A DNA stretch of 64,000 nt from positions 31,172 to 95,171 of the forward strand of contig JAXGGA010003936.1 of the NCBI GenBank assembly GCA_038373865.1, in the 5' to 3' direction. Source of the DNA: Uloborus plumipes (taxonomy: Eukaryota > Arthropoda > Arachnida > Araneae > Uloboridae). The notes under the pieces were generated by a model. That model was given only the letters and a program-made list of their open reading frames with translations, had not been told where the DNA came from and ran no database searches. The translations under genes were made by a program, and so were the position numbers. Below, piece by piece: positions 11,722-22,651 of this stretch. Every line of letters begins with the position of its first letter. Position 1 is the first letter of the stretch.

Positions 11722-11809
11722 ATGGCGGATGATACGATCGTGGAAGAACCTCGAGTAGTTCAACAGCAAAAGGTTGACGTATTTACACACTCGTCGACTG
11801 GCTTTCCAG
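11722..11809 (+). CDS. Exon 1 of the Myb/SANT-like DNA-binding protein gene
   Basis: ATG at 11722 opens 29 codons plus one base, giving a short acidic N-terminus (MADDTIVEEPRVVQQQ...) that ends at a good donor, CCAG|GTGAGA, at 11810. The phase (1) fits the acceptor of exon 2, where the split codon restores Gly and the frame runs directly into the conserved tryptophan of the DNA-binding domain. The start is the only ATG in this frame near the donor. An additional upstream non-coding exon is possible. Intron 1 is 6,035 bases and filled with transposons. Confidence 0.75.
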
Positions 11810-13521
11810 GTGAGAGCTCTTCTGTTGATTCTGTTTATTGTCTCACCTGTATTTGCTTGTACGCGTATTAATATGTAAGGGTTTATGGGGTTCCTTTATG
11901 TCGTTTATCTGCTTGGTGTAATTTCCAATAAATGGAGGGATTAAAAGCTCTTGGGTGAAGGTTAAGCCATGATTGAATTCAAAGGTTTGAACCATTTTTT
12001 GCAGAAAAGTTAGTCTATTTGAGGTGCAGTAGTTTGCAACTGCGCTTAATTTTAAACTTTAATATTTTTCGAACTAAGTGCTATAAGCAGGGTTGTTAAG
12101 TTTAAGAACTGTGAATGCAGAACAGGTTTTTGAAGAGGGGGGGGGGAGCAAAAATATAGTCTGCTTTTTATAATATTGAGTTTAATATTAAACTTTTGCA
12201 TACATTTTCAAGAAGGAAAAAGTATGCAATGAGCATTTGAATAAAAATTACTTTGTACCATTTCATATTCATTTTTCCAAATGAATATTAGTACGGTAGG
12301 TTTTAGCACTAAATATTGGGAAATTTTGTATTTCCCCGTTTCTAACCACTTTTGTCGGCGTAAAAAATAATCGTGACAAATGTTTAGTGTGCACTAAACA
12401 TACACTAAACACCTAATGCTGGGAGTGCCATTGAGGAAGTTTGAATCCGTTTAAAATTTTAATTAGTCATTAACAAAAATTTCAATTTTGAAATTGAGCA
12501 GGCATAGAACGAAACCTTGCTACTTGGAACTAACGAAATGAAGTTTACCTAAAACGAACAAAAATTCAAAATCTTAACTGCAGGTTTTTTAGTTTTTTGA
12601 GAGCAACATAAATATTCTGAGGCTAAATTTCATTATAAAAAAATTGCTACTTGATTTTAATTCTGTAATAAATCTTATGAAGTGTTGATAGGTCTTTAAA
12701 ATGTCATAAAGCAACTTATAGTTGTGTAGTTCCAGAGCCCGATCATTCTGACATTGGACATGGGGCACATTTATATTTAAGTGTCCCCCCCCCCCTCTCA
12801 TATCAGTTACGAGTAAAAAAAATCTTACAATACCAGAATTAAATAAGTTTTGTGTAAAGATTGAACTCTAAGAAAAATAATGATGCTATCAAATTATTAA
12901 GAGAAAAATAAACGTAGACATACACAGAAGGCTTTTAGTATTAATAGTACAATATACAGTAGACATTTCGTATTTAGGAGGCGTTGGATAAAGTAAAGGG
13001 ATTTTGGGCCCCCTGAAATCTAAGAGGATGAGTATGTACCTCTGCGGTAATCAGGTTCTGTGTAGTTCATTGTGAAAATAACATTTTTTAATTTTTAAAA
13101 ATTAAAATACGTATTTGTTTTTTAAATGGTTTTAAACTTAATTACAACTTTCAGCATAAACGTTAAGCAAAGCACTTCTCTATCATTAATTATTTAATGA
13201 TGAATAGTCGCTGAGCATTTGAGTTTTAAAAAAGGAAAAATTTGCAAAATCCTTTTTCTAATAAGAAACAGTAAAATAGTTTACAAGGAGATGCGCAACT
13301 AACGATTTACGATTAAAAACAAATTTGTTGAATTGATTGTCACAATGATTTCTTAAGTAGCTTAACACAACACTAATATTGCTAAGCAGTAAGTCACCGC
13401 CCCTAAGCCAGGGCTAATGCAGAAATGCATGCAATATACAGCCAACTTAAACTGTTATTCCAGCAGTTTTGTCTTTGTTGTGAACTCGTCAATCTGGAAT
13501 AGGAAGCAACCGAACTGGAGG
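11810..13521. other. Intron 1, first part
   Basis: No coding sequence is seen. It is AT-rich with a G run at 12137-12147 and a C run at 12785-12794. The minus-strand open frame 12589-12801 is without recognisable content. Confidence 0.5.
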
Positions 13522-13694
13522 CAGGGACGTCATTTCAAGTTTTTCCGGGGGGGGGGGGGGGGGGCAAAGGGTCACAATACAATACAATAAAATCGGAAAA
13601 CATTTAAAACCACGCCCACTTATATGTAAATAAATTGATTTCTCAAAGCTAGGGGGGGCAGTTGACCCTCCTGTCCCCCTAAATGACGGGCCTG
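13522..13694. mobile_element. Short hAT-like MITE in intron 1
   Basis: About 173 bp bounded by CAGGGACGTCATTT and AAATGACGGGCCTG, an imperfect inverted repeat. It contains a G run of about 18 and a second G/C-rich block. The flanking octamers ACTGGAGG and GCTGTAGG agree at six of eight bases, consistent with an old 8-bp target duplication. Confidence 0.5.
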
Positions 13695-13835
13695 GCTGTA
13701 GGCAACTTTCTCAGATGGCTACTGGTAGCTAATATAGAACTAGCATATCCACGAGAGACCGCAGCAATTTCATTTTCATAAGGCGGTCTAATCTTACTCT
13801 GATACCACTCAGTTTCTTGTTCAAATTAACCCATT

Positions 13836-14078
13836 CTGCCGTGCTACGCGCAAAAGTCGTATCGGCACTTTTTATCAAAACTGAGTTAGTGTCACCACGT
13901 GGTTCTTTGTAACTTATTTTACCACAATGCGAAGTTTTATGGCCATTTGAGAACGGAAAATTTTTTAAAAATTCTGAAGCACCTCCTGGATCAATTACAT
14001 GGAGGCACAAAAATTTAAACAGCAATACCTCAGTTTGAAGTCGTCTACAGATACTACACTTTGAGCTTCTTACGGCAG
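13836..14078. mobile_element. MITE family B, copy 1 (CTGCCGTGCT termini)
   Basis: About 243 bp. The left end CTGCCGTGCTACGCGCAAAA is matched by an inverted right end (TTTGAGCTTCTTACGGCAG). Interior phrases such as TTTTATGGCCATTTG, TACATGGAGGC and GTTTGAAGTCGTCT recur in copies at about 18532-18750 and 35547-35785. An isolated terminus lies at 28864-28896. The minus-strand frame 13729-14025 reads through it and is not a gene. Confidence 0.7.
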
Positions 14079-14445
14079 TATAAATAGCTTTTTGAGAAGC
14101 TGTAAAAATTTCGAATTGTTTAGAATTAAATGAATTTCTTGAAATATTTTCTTCAATAAGAATTTTAAATTAACTATTGTTCAATTAAGCCTGTTCAACT
14201 TCGTCAGTGCTATGAAAAACAGAAGGTATACCGTGAAAAAATTTAGAAAAGAGGGAATATCACTGAAACATTGAGGGAGGATGTGTAATTTAGATTTAAA
14301 CGATTTTTCCGAAATAAACCCTATTTAGTTGGGCAAAATGCATATTCATCTATATACTTCTAATGCATGAGAAATGAATGATGAGATTTAAATTAGAAAT
14401 ATACATTAATGTATAAGATTGTTGGACAAATTTTAGTTTTGAACC

Positions 14446-15520
14446 ATGGGCGCCCATAAGGGGGGGGGGGCAGGGGGGGGGCTCGAGCCCCCCCCTGGAA
14501 ATTAGAACTTTTTTTGCTTTTAGTACTTTTTTTCGGAAAACATTTTTTCTTCAGTCATTAATGAATAAGTTATTAAAAATGCCAAATTTTAATAACTCTA
14601 ATCAGCACTAAAATCGCTTTCAGAATTATAACATTGTGTCTCTTCCTACATCCTTCCATGGAAAAACAAGGCAGATTCGTGGGTCAACCGACGGCATGGA
14701 AATTCCCCCATGTCTGCGGACTAGTAGTTAAGAAAAAGAGTGGGCTGCTCCGAGGATGGCAAGGCAACTTGGCCTTTTGGAATTTAAAAAATATTTCAGG
14801 AGATGGGGGGAGGGGGGGTGGCTACGGGCCTTGGTCCTATTCTGGAGTCTTTAAAAATCATTAAATACCTTTTTGAAACTCCTTAAAAAGTGCTTCAATT
14901 ATATTTCTTATCAAATAAATTCCTCTTTGTCGATTAATGTTGATCGTTTGTTAAACTACAAAAAAAAAAGATTGATTTTAGTGCGCAAAAGAATGCACAA
15001 CATTTATAAATTTTTTGTTTGCATATTTTTCCATCATATTTTTGATAGCCCAATTGCCCCATACAAGGCCTCAAAATGCAAAATTTTAAAACTTTTTTTT
15101 TTCAAAAATGTTCAAGGGGGAGAAACCACGGACCCGTAAAAATTGCGAATATTCTACCCCATTTAAGAGTTCATTGCAACTCTCTTTTGATACCTATACC
15201 CCAATAAAGGTCAGTCCAAACAATTAATAACAAAAATATAATTTAAATAAAAAAACACACACAAGAAACAGCAGGGGGATTGGGAATCAGTGAGAAAAAG
15301 GACTCATAACACACAAAAATGTGTTTGTTTGGTCAATGTGCGAAATGGACTTTCTCTGAAATATTTTTGTGGATACGGCCTTGCGACGCACATACATACA
15401 AGCAGTCAAAATGTGTTTGGTAATCTCAACAACAATTAAGTCAGAGTAAATTACAAAAATTTATGTCTTAACGAGTCTAGTACTTTCATATTCTTAGCAA
15501 ATCAAACACACACACATATA
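14446..15520. repeat. Intron 1 repeat with GGGCGCCC start and G/C runs
   Basis: Starts at CATGGGCGCCCATAAG followed by long G runs and GGGGGCTCGAGCCCCCCCC. A matching phrase, CATATGGGCGCCCATAAC, occurs at 16225, so the block could be an older element into which the palindrome at 15523 inserted. The palindromic GGGCGCCC makes terminus calling unsafe. Open frames at 14634-15139 have no recognisable content. Confidence 0.3.
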
Positions 15521-15522
15521 TA

Positions 15523-16168
15523 CAGGGTGTCCACTCCTATCGTGGACCAATAGCTAATTTCTAAACCGTTAGAGATATGCATATAGTTCATTTAGGAAAA
15601 AATCTCCAAATTACGAAAGGAATTTTGGGTCTATTCAATGTTTTTCAAAAAATCAAATTTTGAAAGAGTTACGAAATTTAAATTTTTATACAGCCCCCCA
15701 GTCCTATCAATCATATATTTAGTAAAACATTCTTGACACTGTAACATTTAAAACTAAAAAAAATCACTGTTCTACCATAAAAATTGACAGTTATGACGTT
15801 TTGAAAAATCAAGATTTTGAAGGATTTCGCATACGGTCCCTTTAGTGATCTCTCGATGACGTCATGAAATAATGTAAAATCTTGATTTTTCAAAACGTCA
15901 TAACTGTCAGTTTTTGTGGTAGAACAGTGATTTTTTTAGTTTTAAACGTTACGGTGTCAAGAATGTTTTACTAAATATGATTGATAGGACTGGGGGGCTG
16001 TATAAAAATTTAAATTTCGTAACTCTTTCAAAATTTGATTTTTTGAAAAACATTGAATAGACGTAAAATTCCTTTCGTAATTTGGAGATTTTTTCCTAAA
16101 TAAACTATATGCGTATCTCTAACGGTTTAGAAATTAGCTATTGGTCCACGATAGGAAAGGATACCCTG
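15523..16168. mobile_element. Large fold-back element in intron 1 (CAGGGTGTCC termini)
   Basis: A 646-bp near-perfect palindrome flanked by TA on both sides. It starts CAGGGTGTCCACTCC and ends GGATACCCTG. Arms of about 290-300 bp meet around a short central segment near 15815-15880. The termini and TA target match mariner/Tc-type DNA transposons, and the element at 22652-23241 shares the same first ten bases. There is no transposase. Transcribed as intron, it would form a long RNA hairpin. Confidence 0.85.
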
Positions 16169-16239
16169 TATATATCTTAACTGTAATCTATGAGGAAAAT
16201 ATCTGAGCCCCCCTTAAAATTTCGCATATGGGCGCCCAT

Positions 16240-17311
16240 AACCAAATAAACTAGTTGCAGCAGGGCTCACAATAAGAACGCGGGCTGCGCAATTCCTGCA
16301 ATATTTCCCCAAATCTCCAAAAGAATCAGACTGCATGCTGTTTCCTGGCAAAACAAGCTAAAAAATACCACCTTGGAATTTTCCTTGTTGTGAACCCTGC
16401 GGCATTAAACTTAACTATTAAATAGTGTAAGAAAAATCTACGGAAAACAAATTTCGCTGCAAATTTTCTCGCGACTAAGTTAGTTTTAGAAATGGGATTC
16501 ATTTGTTAAGACTACAAATTATGTTAAAAAGCCTCTGTAGCATTTAAAACAGTTCGCTAAAAATAAAATATGCCTATCCCATGTAATAAAATAAGATATG
16601 CAAAGCCACTTTTCTTAATCTTAATTTTTCCTTTAACAGGAAAGCAGGCTAAATAGTCTTTCTGGTGCAATATTGTCTTCCAAAGGAAAATCTGATTTAA
16701 TAGCAGTAGCTATTAAAGTCCGCATTGCAACATAGGTTTCATATATGATGAAATTCTAAGTTTTCCCAAATTAAAGAATTTCTCCATATATGAAAAATAA
16801 AACCATTTGTTAAATTTTTAATAAAGAAAGACAAATCTCAAATCTCAAAGCAAAGCAAAAATATTAAACATAAAAAAAGCAAGCAGAGCTTCAATCTCTC
16901 CATTATAAGTTGGCAAATTTGTGAGTTGATAGTTTTGTCCTCTATGAAGAAACTCCACAGTAATTTCAGACTACAGCTGCAATTCTTTAATTTTAATGTT
17001 TGTTATTGGACTATTTCTGAAATACCTATTCAAGCGAAAGTTTGTAAACTTGTACAAGTCTCTTAAACTAGTTTTAATTAAATTTCAATACAAGACTTAA
17101 AAGTGATCGCTTTAATTTTTCTAATGTCTTAATAGTAGGACATAACTTGCTGAACTTTGAGCATTCGAAAGAAATAAACTTTAAGATAAAAAAATTGCAA
17201 AATGAGAAACTGCAAAACAATAAGGCATTGTTCACTTCAGTTGTCGACTCCGCGAAGAAAATATACTGAAATTTTGTCATTTATGGCATGTGTTTCAGGT
17301 TCAATACACCT
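16240..17311. other. Intron 1, middle part without recognisable features
   Basis: AT-rich DNA, no gene seen. The minus-strand frame 17074-17280 is Phe/Leu/Ser-rich and looks like chance translation of AT-rich DNA. Confidence 0.5.
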
Positions 17312-17490
17312 CGGTGGCGTAGCAAGAAATTTTTCGTGGCGGGAGGGCGGGGGGTACATCGGTAATTTTTAGAATTTGAAGGTCCTAAAATGCATTTTAG
17401 ACCCTTGCATGTATGTTCATGCATACAATTTTGTTGCTTCATGAGGGGGAGGGGTGTATGACCCCCTATAACTCCTTGCTTACGCCACTG
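17312..17490. mobile_element. hAT-type MITE in intron 1 (CAGTGGCGTA termini)
   Basis: 179 bp from CGGTGGCGTA to TACGCCACTG, inverted. The flanking octamers ATACACCT and ATCCACCT agree at seven of eight bases, as expected of a hAT 8-bp target duplication. A relative of its terminus lies at 3224. Confidence 0.7.
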
Positions 17491-17844
17491 ATCCACCTAA
17501 TAAGTTTTCTAAATGAGATTATTTTTCAAATTATCTTTGATACCATACTATCTTGCTATATCTGAAAGTTCAAATCTGAAATAGGCTACTAGCGCAAACA
17601 TAAATTTTCTTTTCAATTCTTTCTCCTCCTTCGTTGGATTTTTTCATGGAATGAGGAAGGGTTGGTCAGATAGATTAATGTAAACAAGTTTAGGACTAAT
17701 GTCAAAAATTCATAGCCCTAATTTTGAAAAAGCTACGTATTGTTTTGATTTTTTAAGGTACACTAAGCTTTCTTTCACGACTTTCAAGAAATAGTGTACT
17801 GAGGCTTTTGGAAGATAGGTCTCATACTGTTAATTAACTTCTAG

Positions 17845-18034
17845 GTGCTTGGTCAGAGGAAGACATCTCGGCTTTGTTGGAGGCTTGGGAAGAAGTGGTG
17901 AACCTTCCTCGTTCGCCATCCAGGCGGTTTGATGCAGCCCAGAAGATAATAGGTCGCTTGCGCAAGAAAGGATTCCGCTGGGTCGAGAAGGATGTCGTCA
18001 AGAAGCAGATGAACACCTTGAGAACGGAATACAA
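17845..18034 (+). CDS. Exon 2: Myb/SANT-like (trihelix-type) DNA-binding domain
   Basis: Acceptor TTAACTTCTAG|GT and donor TACAA|GTGAGC bound 190 bases of clear coding sequence (residues 30-93). It reads AWSEEDISALLEAWEEVVNL, then RRFDAAQKIIGRLRKKGFRW and VEKDVVKKQMNTLRTEYK. This is the trihelix / Myb-SANT-like pattern: Trp-Ser-x-Glu-Asp with Leu-Leu-x-x-Trp in helix 1, hydrophobic helix 2 ending Arg-Lys-Lys-Gly, then a helix 3 with spaced Lys/Gln/Leu/Tyr that would enter the DNA major groove. Such proteins act in the nucleus as transcription regulators or as partners of domesticated Harbinger-type transposases. The second core Trp seems replaced by Phe-Asp. The antisense open frame is a shadow. 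Confidence 0.82.
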
Positions 18035-18531
18035 GTGAGCAAACTAAGAGTTAATTTATCTATTTCGCTGTTTGATAAATTTGGTTTTTACCTATTTACA
18101 GTTGTTGTATAGGGTTTCATTTCGAATGGAACAAATGAAGCAATCCCGCAAACGCTGTTAAGTATTTTGATACTAAAGCAAACTTTGTTATAATGTTTCT
18201 ATACTTATGACCCGATGACGCAACAAAATTAAAGTGTTCTGTTTTATACCACACTCGTGATAAAATATACTAATGCGTTCAAAATAAAGCACTCTAATTA
18301 TTAACGAAGTAAGGCCTATAGAAACGTGGAGACACAAACTCGGTCTCAACATAATTTAAATCTCAAACTTATTGTTTCGATTTGGACGATCTCGGTTGCC
18401 AACACATTAGTGGTATGTTTAATCCTGCTGTAGGGTTGATTATGGATCTGAAACATCTGCTCATCGTTCGATGCTTTAACAACGTAGTAGTTCACCATAT
18501 TTCGTGAGAATATTTCGTGAGAATGTCTTGC

Positions 18532-18750
18532 TAAAGTCGTAACTGCACTTTTTCTCAATCGAGTTACGATAACTAGGGAGTTCCTAGTCGCATATTTTAC
18601 CTAAATACAATGTTTTATGGTCATTTGTCCATCGGCAATATTTTTTAAAAATATCTGAAAGTTTCTAAATCATATACATGGAGGCGCCAAACTTTAAACG
18701 GCGATTTCTCGTTTGAAGTCGTCTGCAGGCAGATACGACTTTTGCGCTTA
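18532..18750. mobile_element. MITE family B, copy 2, in intron 2
   Basis: Left end TGCTAAAGTCGTAACTGCAC; right end CAGATACGACTTTTGCGC. The interior aligns by eye with the copy at 13836. It is more worn at its outer left edge, and its right terminus lacks the GCACGGCAG cap. Confidence 0.6.
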
Positions 18751-18870
18751 ATATCTGAAGGACTATCTATTTTGGAATAGGTAGTCTTGAAACATTGTAC
18801 GCTTTCTTCTGCATGGTTGGACTTGTGTTCCTAGAAGCAGTTTCGTAACTGGGATTTTTTGCCGCTGATA

Positions 18871-20435
18871 CACTAGGTGGCCAAAAGTATCCGGACACTT
18901 TCAAAAATTCACATTTTTACATATAGCTCGAGAAATAAGTAATCAATTGTTCTTTAATTTTAGTCATACAAAATATAGACTTCACCGAACATTTCCAAGT
19001 TGAAATTAAATTACCCTTGCATTTGGGGGACGACAAGAAGGGGGATGAAAGAAAAACCGCTTTTTGACCATAACTCTTCGAAAATAGCTCGGAATAAGCT
19101 ATCAATTTCAGTAATTAATTAGCATACTATGTATAATTACTGTACAAATTTTTATGAACGTATCACTCTTACTTCTGAAGATATGAAACATTTTTGAAAA
19201 AACGGCAATTTTATTTGAAGGGTTTTTGCTCATAACACGCAGAGTTTTTGATCAAACCTTATCACAACTTCAGGAAAGATGACAAAATACAAGAGAAAGA
19301 ACATACTAAAACGGTAAATAAAAATATCAAAAATTCGATGAGATATGAACGTTAAAAGGAAATAATTTTTCACGGCGCATGCGCGAACGACAGAAATTTA
19401 TAACTACAAAAATATTGTAGCCTGATTTATACTGCATCTTATAAAAAAAGTTCCAGTTGAATATCATGAAAAATGAAAAAGATATCAGCGATCTAGTGAG
19501 CTCTATTTCATTCAATTCGCAGACAATACATAAATAGTGAGGGGTTGGCCACAAATAGTGTGGTGACAATCGATCATTTTTTTTCAATGTTAAATTGTAT
19601 ACAGTTTGAAAATTTATATTCGGCATTGTCGTCACATTTCGTCTGTTCGGCCAAAAAGACCTTATACGTAGGTTTCCAAAAGTATCCGGACACCCTCTGA
19701 AACGTTGGTTTTGAACGACGACGCAATAACCTTTAATTTAAAAATAGCTCTTTGTGGACAGACCCTCACTATTTATGTATTGTCTGCGAAATGAATGAAA
19801 TACAGCTCACTAGATCGCTGATATCTTTTCCATTTTTCATGATATTCAACTGGAACTTTTTTTATAAGATGCAGTATAAATCAGGCTACAATATTTTTGT
19901 AGTTATAAATTTCTGTCGTTCGCGCATGCGCCGTGAAAAATTATTTCCTTTTAACGTTCATATCTCATCGAATTTTTAATATTTTTATTTACCGTTTTAG
20001 TATGTTCTTTCTCTTGTATTTTGTCATCTTTCCTGAAGTTGTGATAAGGTTTGATCAAAAACTCTGCGTGTAATGAGCAAAAACCCTTCAAATAAAATTG
20101 CCGTTTTTTCAAAAATGTTTCATATCTTCAGAAGTAAGAGTGGTACGTTCATAAAAATTTGTACAGTAGTTATACATAGTATGCTTATTAATTACTGAAA
20201 TTGATAGCTTATTCCGAGCTATTTTCAAAGAGTTATGGTCTAAAAGCGGTTTTTCTTTCAACCCCCTTCTTGTCGTCCCCCAAATGCAAGGGTAATTTAA
20301 TTTCAACTTGGAAATGTTCGGTGAAGCCTATATTTTGTATGACTGAAGTTAAAGAACAATTGATCACTTATTTCTCGAGCTATATGTAAAAATGCGAATT
20401 TTTGAAAGTGTCCGGATACTTTTGGCCACCTAGTG
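18871..20435. mobile_element. Giant fold-back Tc1/mariner-like element in intron 2
   Basis: 1,565 bp between TA dinucleotides, starting CACTAGGTGGCCAAAAGTAT and ending in its exact inverse. The two ~675-bp arms (18871-19545 and about 19763-20435) are nearly identical inverted copies, separated by ~217 bp. The spacer holds another terminus-like phrase, AAAAGTATCCGGACAC, at about 19678. The right half (about 19668-20435) therefore looks like one complete short element, and the left arm like an inverted partial copy. No transposase was found. Mirror-image open frames (19327-19635, 19752-19979, 18917-19105, 20201-20389) are products of the palindrome. Confidence 0.88.
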
Positions 20436-20521
20436 TATATAAAACGTAAGACTGCAGCTTCAGAATTTGTTCTGGCTGAATAAACTTGAATTTGCACTTT
20501 GCCATTCTTTTTGCTCCGTTC

Positions 20522-20827
20522 AGGGATGCCCATCCCCCCCCCCCAAGCTCAGTGGCACAACGCCCCCCCCCCCCCCAATTTTGCACAACCCTCTTGTGCT
20601 TTTTATTTTTTACCCATCTTATTTTTTTAATATGTATTTGTTTTAATTATAACTATTTATTTTTTAAAAATAGTAATCATGCGCAGAATAGAATCGCTTT
20701 TTCTATTCCAGACTTTCCAAGCACACACGAAATATAATCAGTGAATTTAAATAAAAAAAAATGAAATTGTATAAATTAGCTTTAACCCCCCTCCCCCATA
20801 ATCTCCTCCTATGGGCACCCCCGGCTC
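20522..20827. mobile_element. hAT-like MITE (CAGGGGTGCCCA termini), copy 1, intron 2
   Basis: Begins CAGGGATGCCCATCCCC and ends near GGGCACCCCCGG. It contains two C runs, then CCCTCTTGTGCTTTTTATTT. The same order of phrases recurs at 24053-24406 in intron 3. Non-coding. Confidence 0.6.
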
Positions 20828-20900
20828 CATTCAATATGAAACTCCTTGCACTCACCGTAACATAAAGTCAATCTTAGATCTCCCATTTCGCTAATTGCAG

Positions 20901-21153
20901 GACGTATTTGGGTCTCGTGAAAATTGGAATCCCGACCGAGCGAGCACCCTGCGTGGACAGTCTCGAAAAAATCCTGGGGACGGCGGGGGACGGGCGACCC
21001 GCCCGGCGTCGTCAGGACTCTGAAACCGCCAACAACGTGGACGGCGGCGCCTCCGAAGACTCGGACTACTCGCACCGACTGTCAGTTTCGTACGGGGACG
21101 AGGAAGGAGGGGCGAATAAAGACGCCACTGCGAATGGAGCAGGAACAGATGAG
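20901..21153 (+). CDS. Exon 3: GC-rich linker, basic then acidic and Ser-rich
   Basis: Acceptor CTAATTGCAG at 20900 and donor GATGAG|GTACTT at 21154 bound 253 bases. With phase 2 from exon 2 the frame stays open for the whole exon (residues 93-177). It gives a short hydrophobic start (TYLGLVKIGIP), a basic patch (GRPARRRQ), then an acidic, Ser- and Gly-rich linker (DGGASEDSDYSHRLS, GDEEGG) without recognised motifs, probably disordered. The exon is far more GC-rich than its surroundings, with G/C at third positions, as expected of coding sequence. Overlapping open frames on both strands (20891-21229) are side effects of that GC content. Confidence 0.72.
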
Positions 21154-22216
21154 GTACTTTTTCCATTTCAGTAGAGTTGGAGACTAAAAAAAAATAGTCT
21201 ATAGTAAATCCCAAAAATTTGGTGGCCACTTTGGCGATGTTGGTGACAAAGATTTGTCAGTTTGTCCTAAATTAAGCAAATTTTGAAAATCGGTATTGTC
21301 TAGGGATCCTACGCCTTAGGCTTCTTAAGTAAACTGCTTCCGATCGCAGGTACCATCTGTCGGCCTCGCAACGAAGTACAAGGAATGGTACTTAAAATCA
21401 TCAGCATGATTTCAGTCATATAGGATTCACAATACTAAATTAATATAAGCGGGACTTCAGAGTCCCGCCGGGGCATAAAGGGTTAATAACTAATCACTCC
21501 TCTTCATTCTGCATATAGTAATATTAAAATATGCACTTGCATATATCTCACTAAAGTACTATGCATAAAAGAAATAATTAAAAAAATTACAGAAACCTTC
21601 ATTGGAAAATAAAATTTTAATCTTAACAATAAGACATTATGCAAATTAAAACTTTAGCATTTTAATTTACAGATTAATCATAAATTTGGTCATCTTTGAT
21701 TATTTTCCCCAACAAAGTTTCATTGCATTTTCTAGATTGAAGTTCAGTATTTAGGTACTTTGAGAGAAAATGTACAGATATGTTTCACAAAGTTCACTTT
21801 TTTTTTTTCTGAACTCCTCAAAGGGACGGTGGGGGACATTGTCAAGGACAGTTCAACTTACCAGAGGAGCACTATATCAAATAACTTGGAGACAGAACTC
21901 TATTCTGATAAGTACATATAAATCTCTTAATGCGTAGCACGGCTGAATAGTGGGTAGTCAATTTTATTGATTACTCAGTTGTTAAATGGAGAAGAATCTA
22001 AATATAGGATAAACGTCCTCTAAAATAATAATTAGCTTGTTTATGGGTAAGATCCCCCAAAAGGATACCTCCTCACCCCTCTTACCAATTTTGAAATCCC
22101 ACGGAAAATTTCACAGAAGAAACCACAGGAATATATTGAGCTGGAATTATGTTAACTACTTTAAATTTAATTCGCGCAGTCTAAATATTAAGATCTCTTT
22201 TCCGAAAAGTTGCTGT
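21154..22216. other. Intron 3, first part
   Basis: AT-rich, no gene seen. The 61-codon frame at 22037-22222 has no recognisable domain. Confidence 0.5.
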
Positions 22217-22472
22217 ATATGAAGGGTCAGGGGGAAAAACCACGGTAGTCCACTTTTTGTTCAATTTAAACTGATGCTACCACCTGCTAGAAAAAAGAGT
22301 GTAATTTCGTTTAGTATATGCAATATTCCTTAAAAAAACACTGTAGTCCATGTATTGTCATTTTAGAACAAGTATACCGGGGAAGTTCATGAGTTCGCAA
22401 AGTTTAAATTTAGTTTTTCTCAAAATGAATCAAATGTGACTACCGTGGTTTTTCCCCCTGACCCTTCATATA
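22217..22472. mobile_element. MITE with ~35-bp inverted termini, intron 3
   Basis: TATATGAAGGGTCAGGGGGA opens the 256-bp element, and its reverse complement closes it (CCCCCTGACCCTTCATATA). The inverted match continues through AAAACCACGGTAGTC. A TA target is likely. No coding sequence. Confidence 0.8.
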
Positions 22473-22651
22473 TTTTCGTGCAGAATTTACAGCGTCCTGT
22501 GGAAATTAAAATCGGAATGAGTTATCGAATGTTTATTTCCTTATTTTGATATTTAAAGAGTATTCTGTGTGCAGTTTTGATTTTGTAAGGCATGATGGAA
22601 ATTAACTTATATTGTAGGAGTTCACGAATTATTATGCACTTAATGTATATA

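Noticed and set aside
17834..18034. Minus-strand frame over exon 2
   Set aside because: It is the shadow of the Myb/SANT-like exon, which has canonical splice sites on the + strand.
18917..20389. Mirror-image open frames as duplicated genes
   Set aside because: They lie at symmetrical positions in the arms of one palindromic element and have no domain.
20908..21229. Alternative long frames on both strands over exon 3
   Set aside because: Only the + frame starting at 20901 in phase 2 connects to exons 2 and 4. The others come from high GC.
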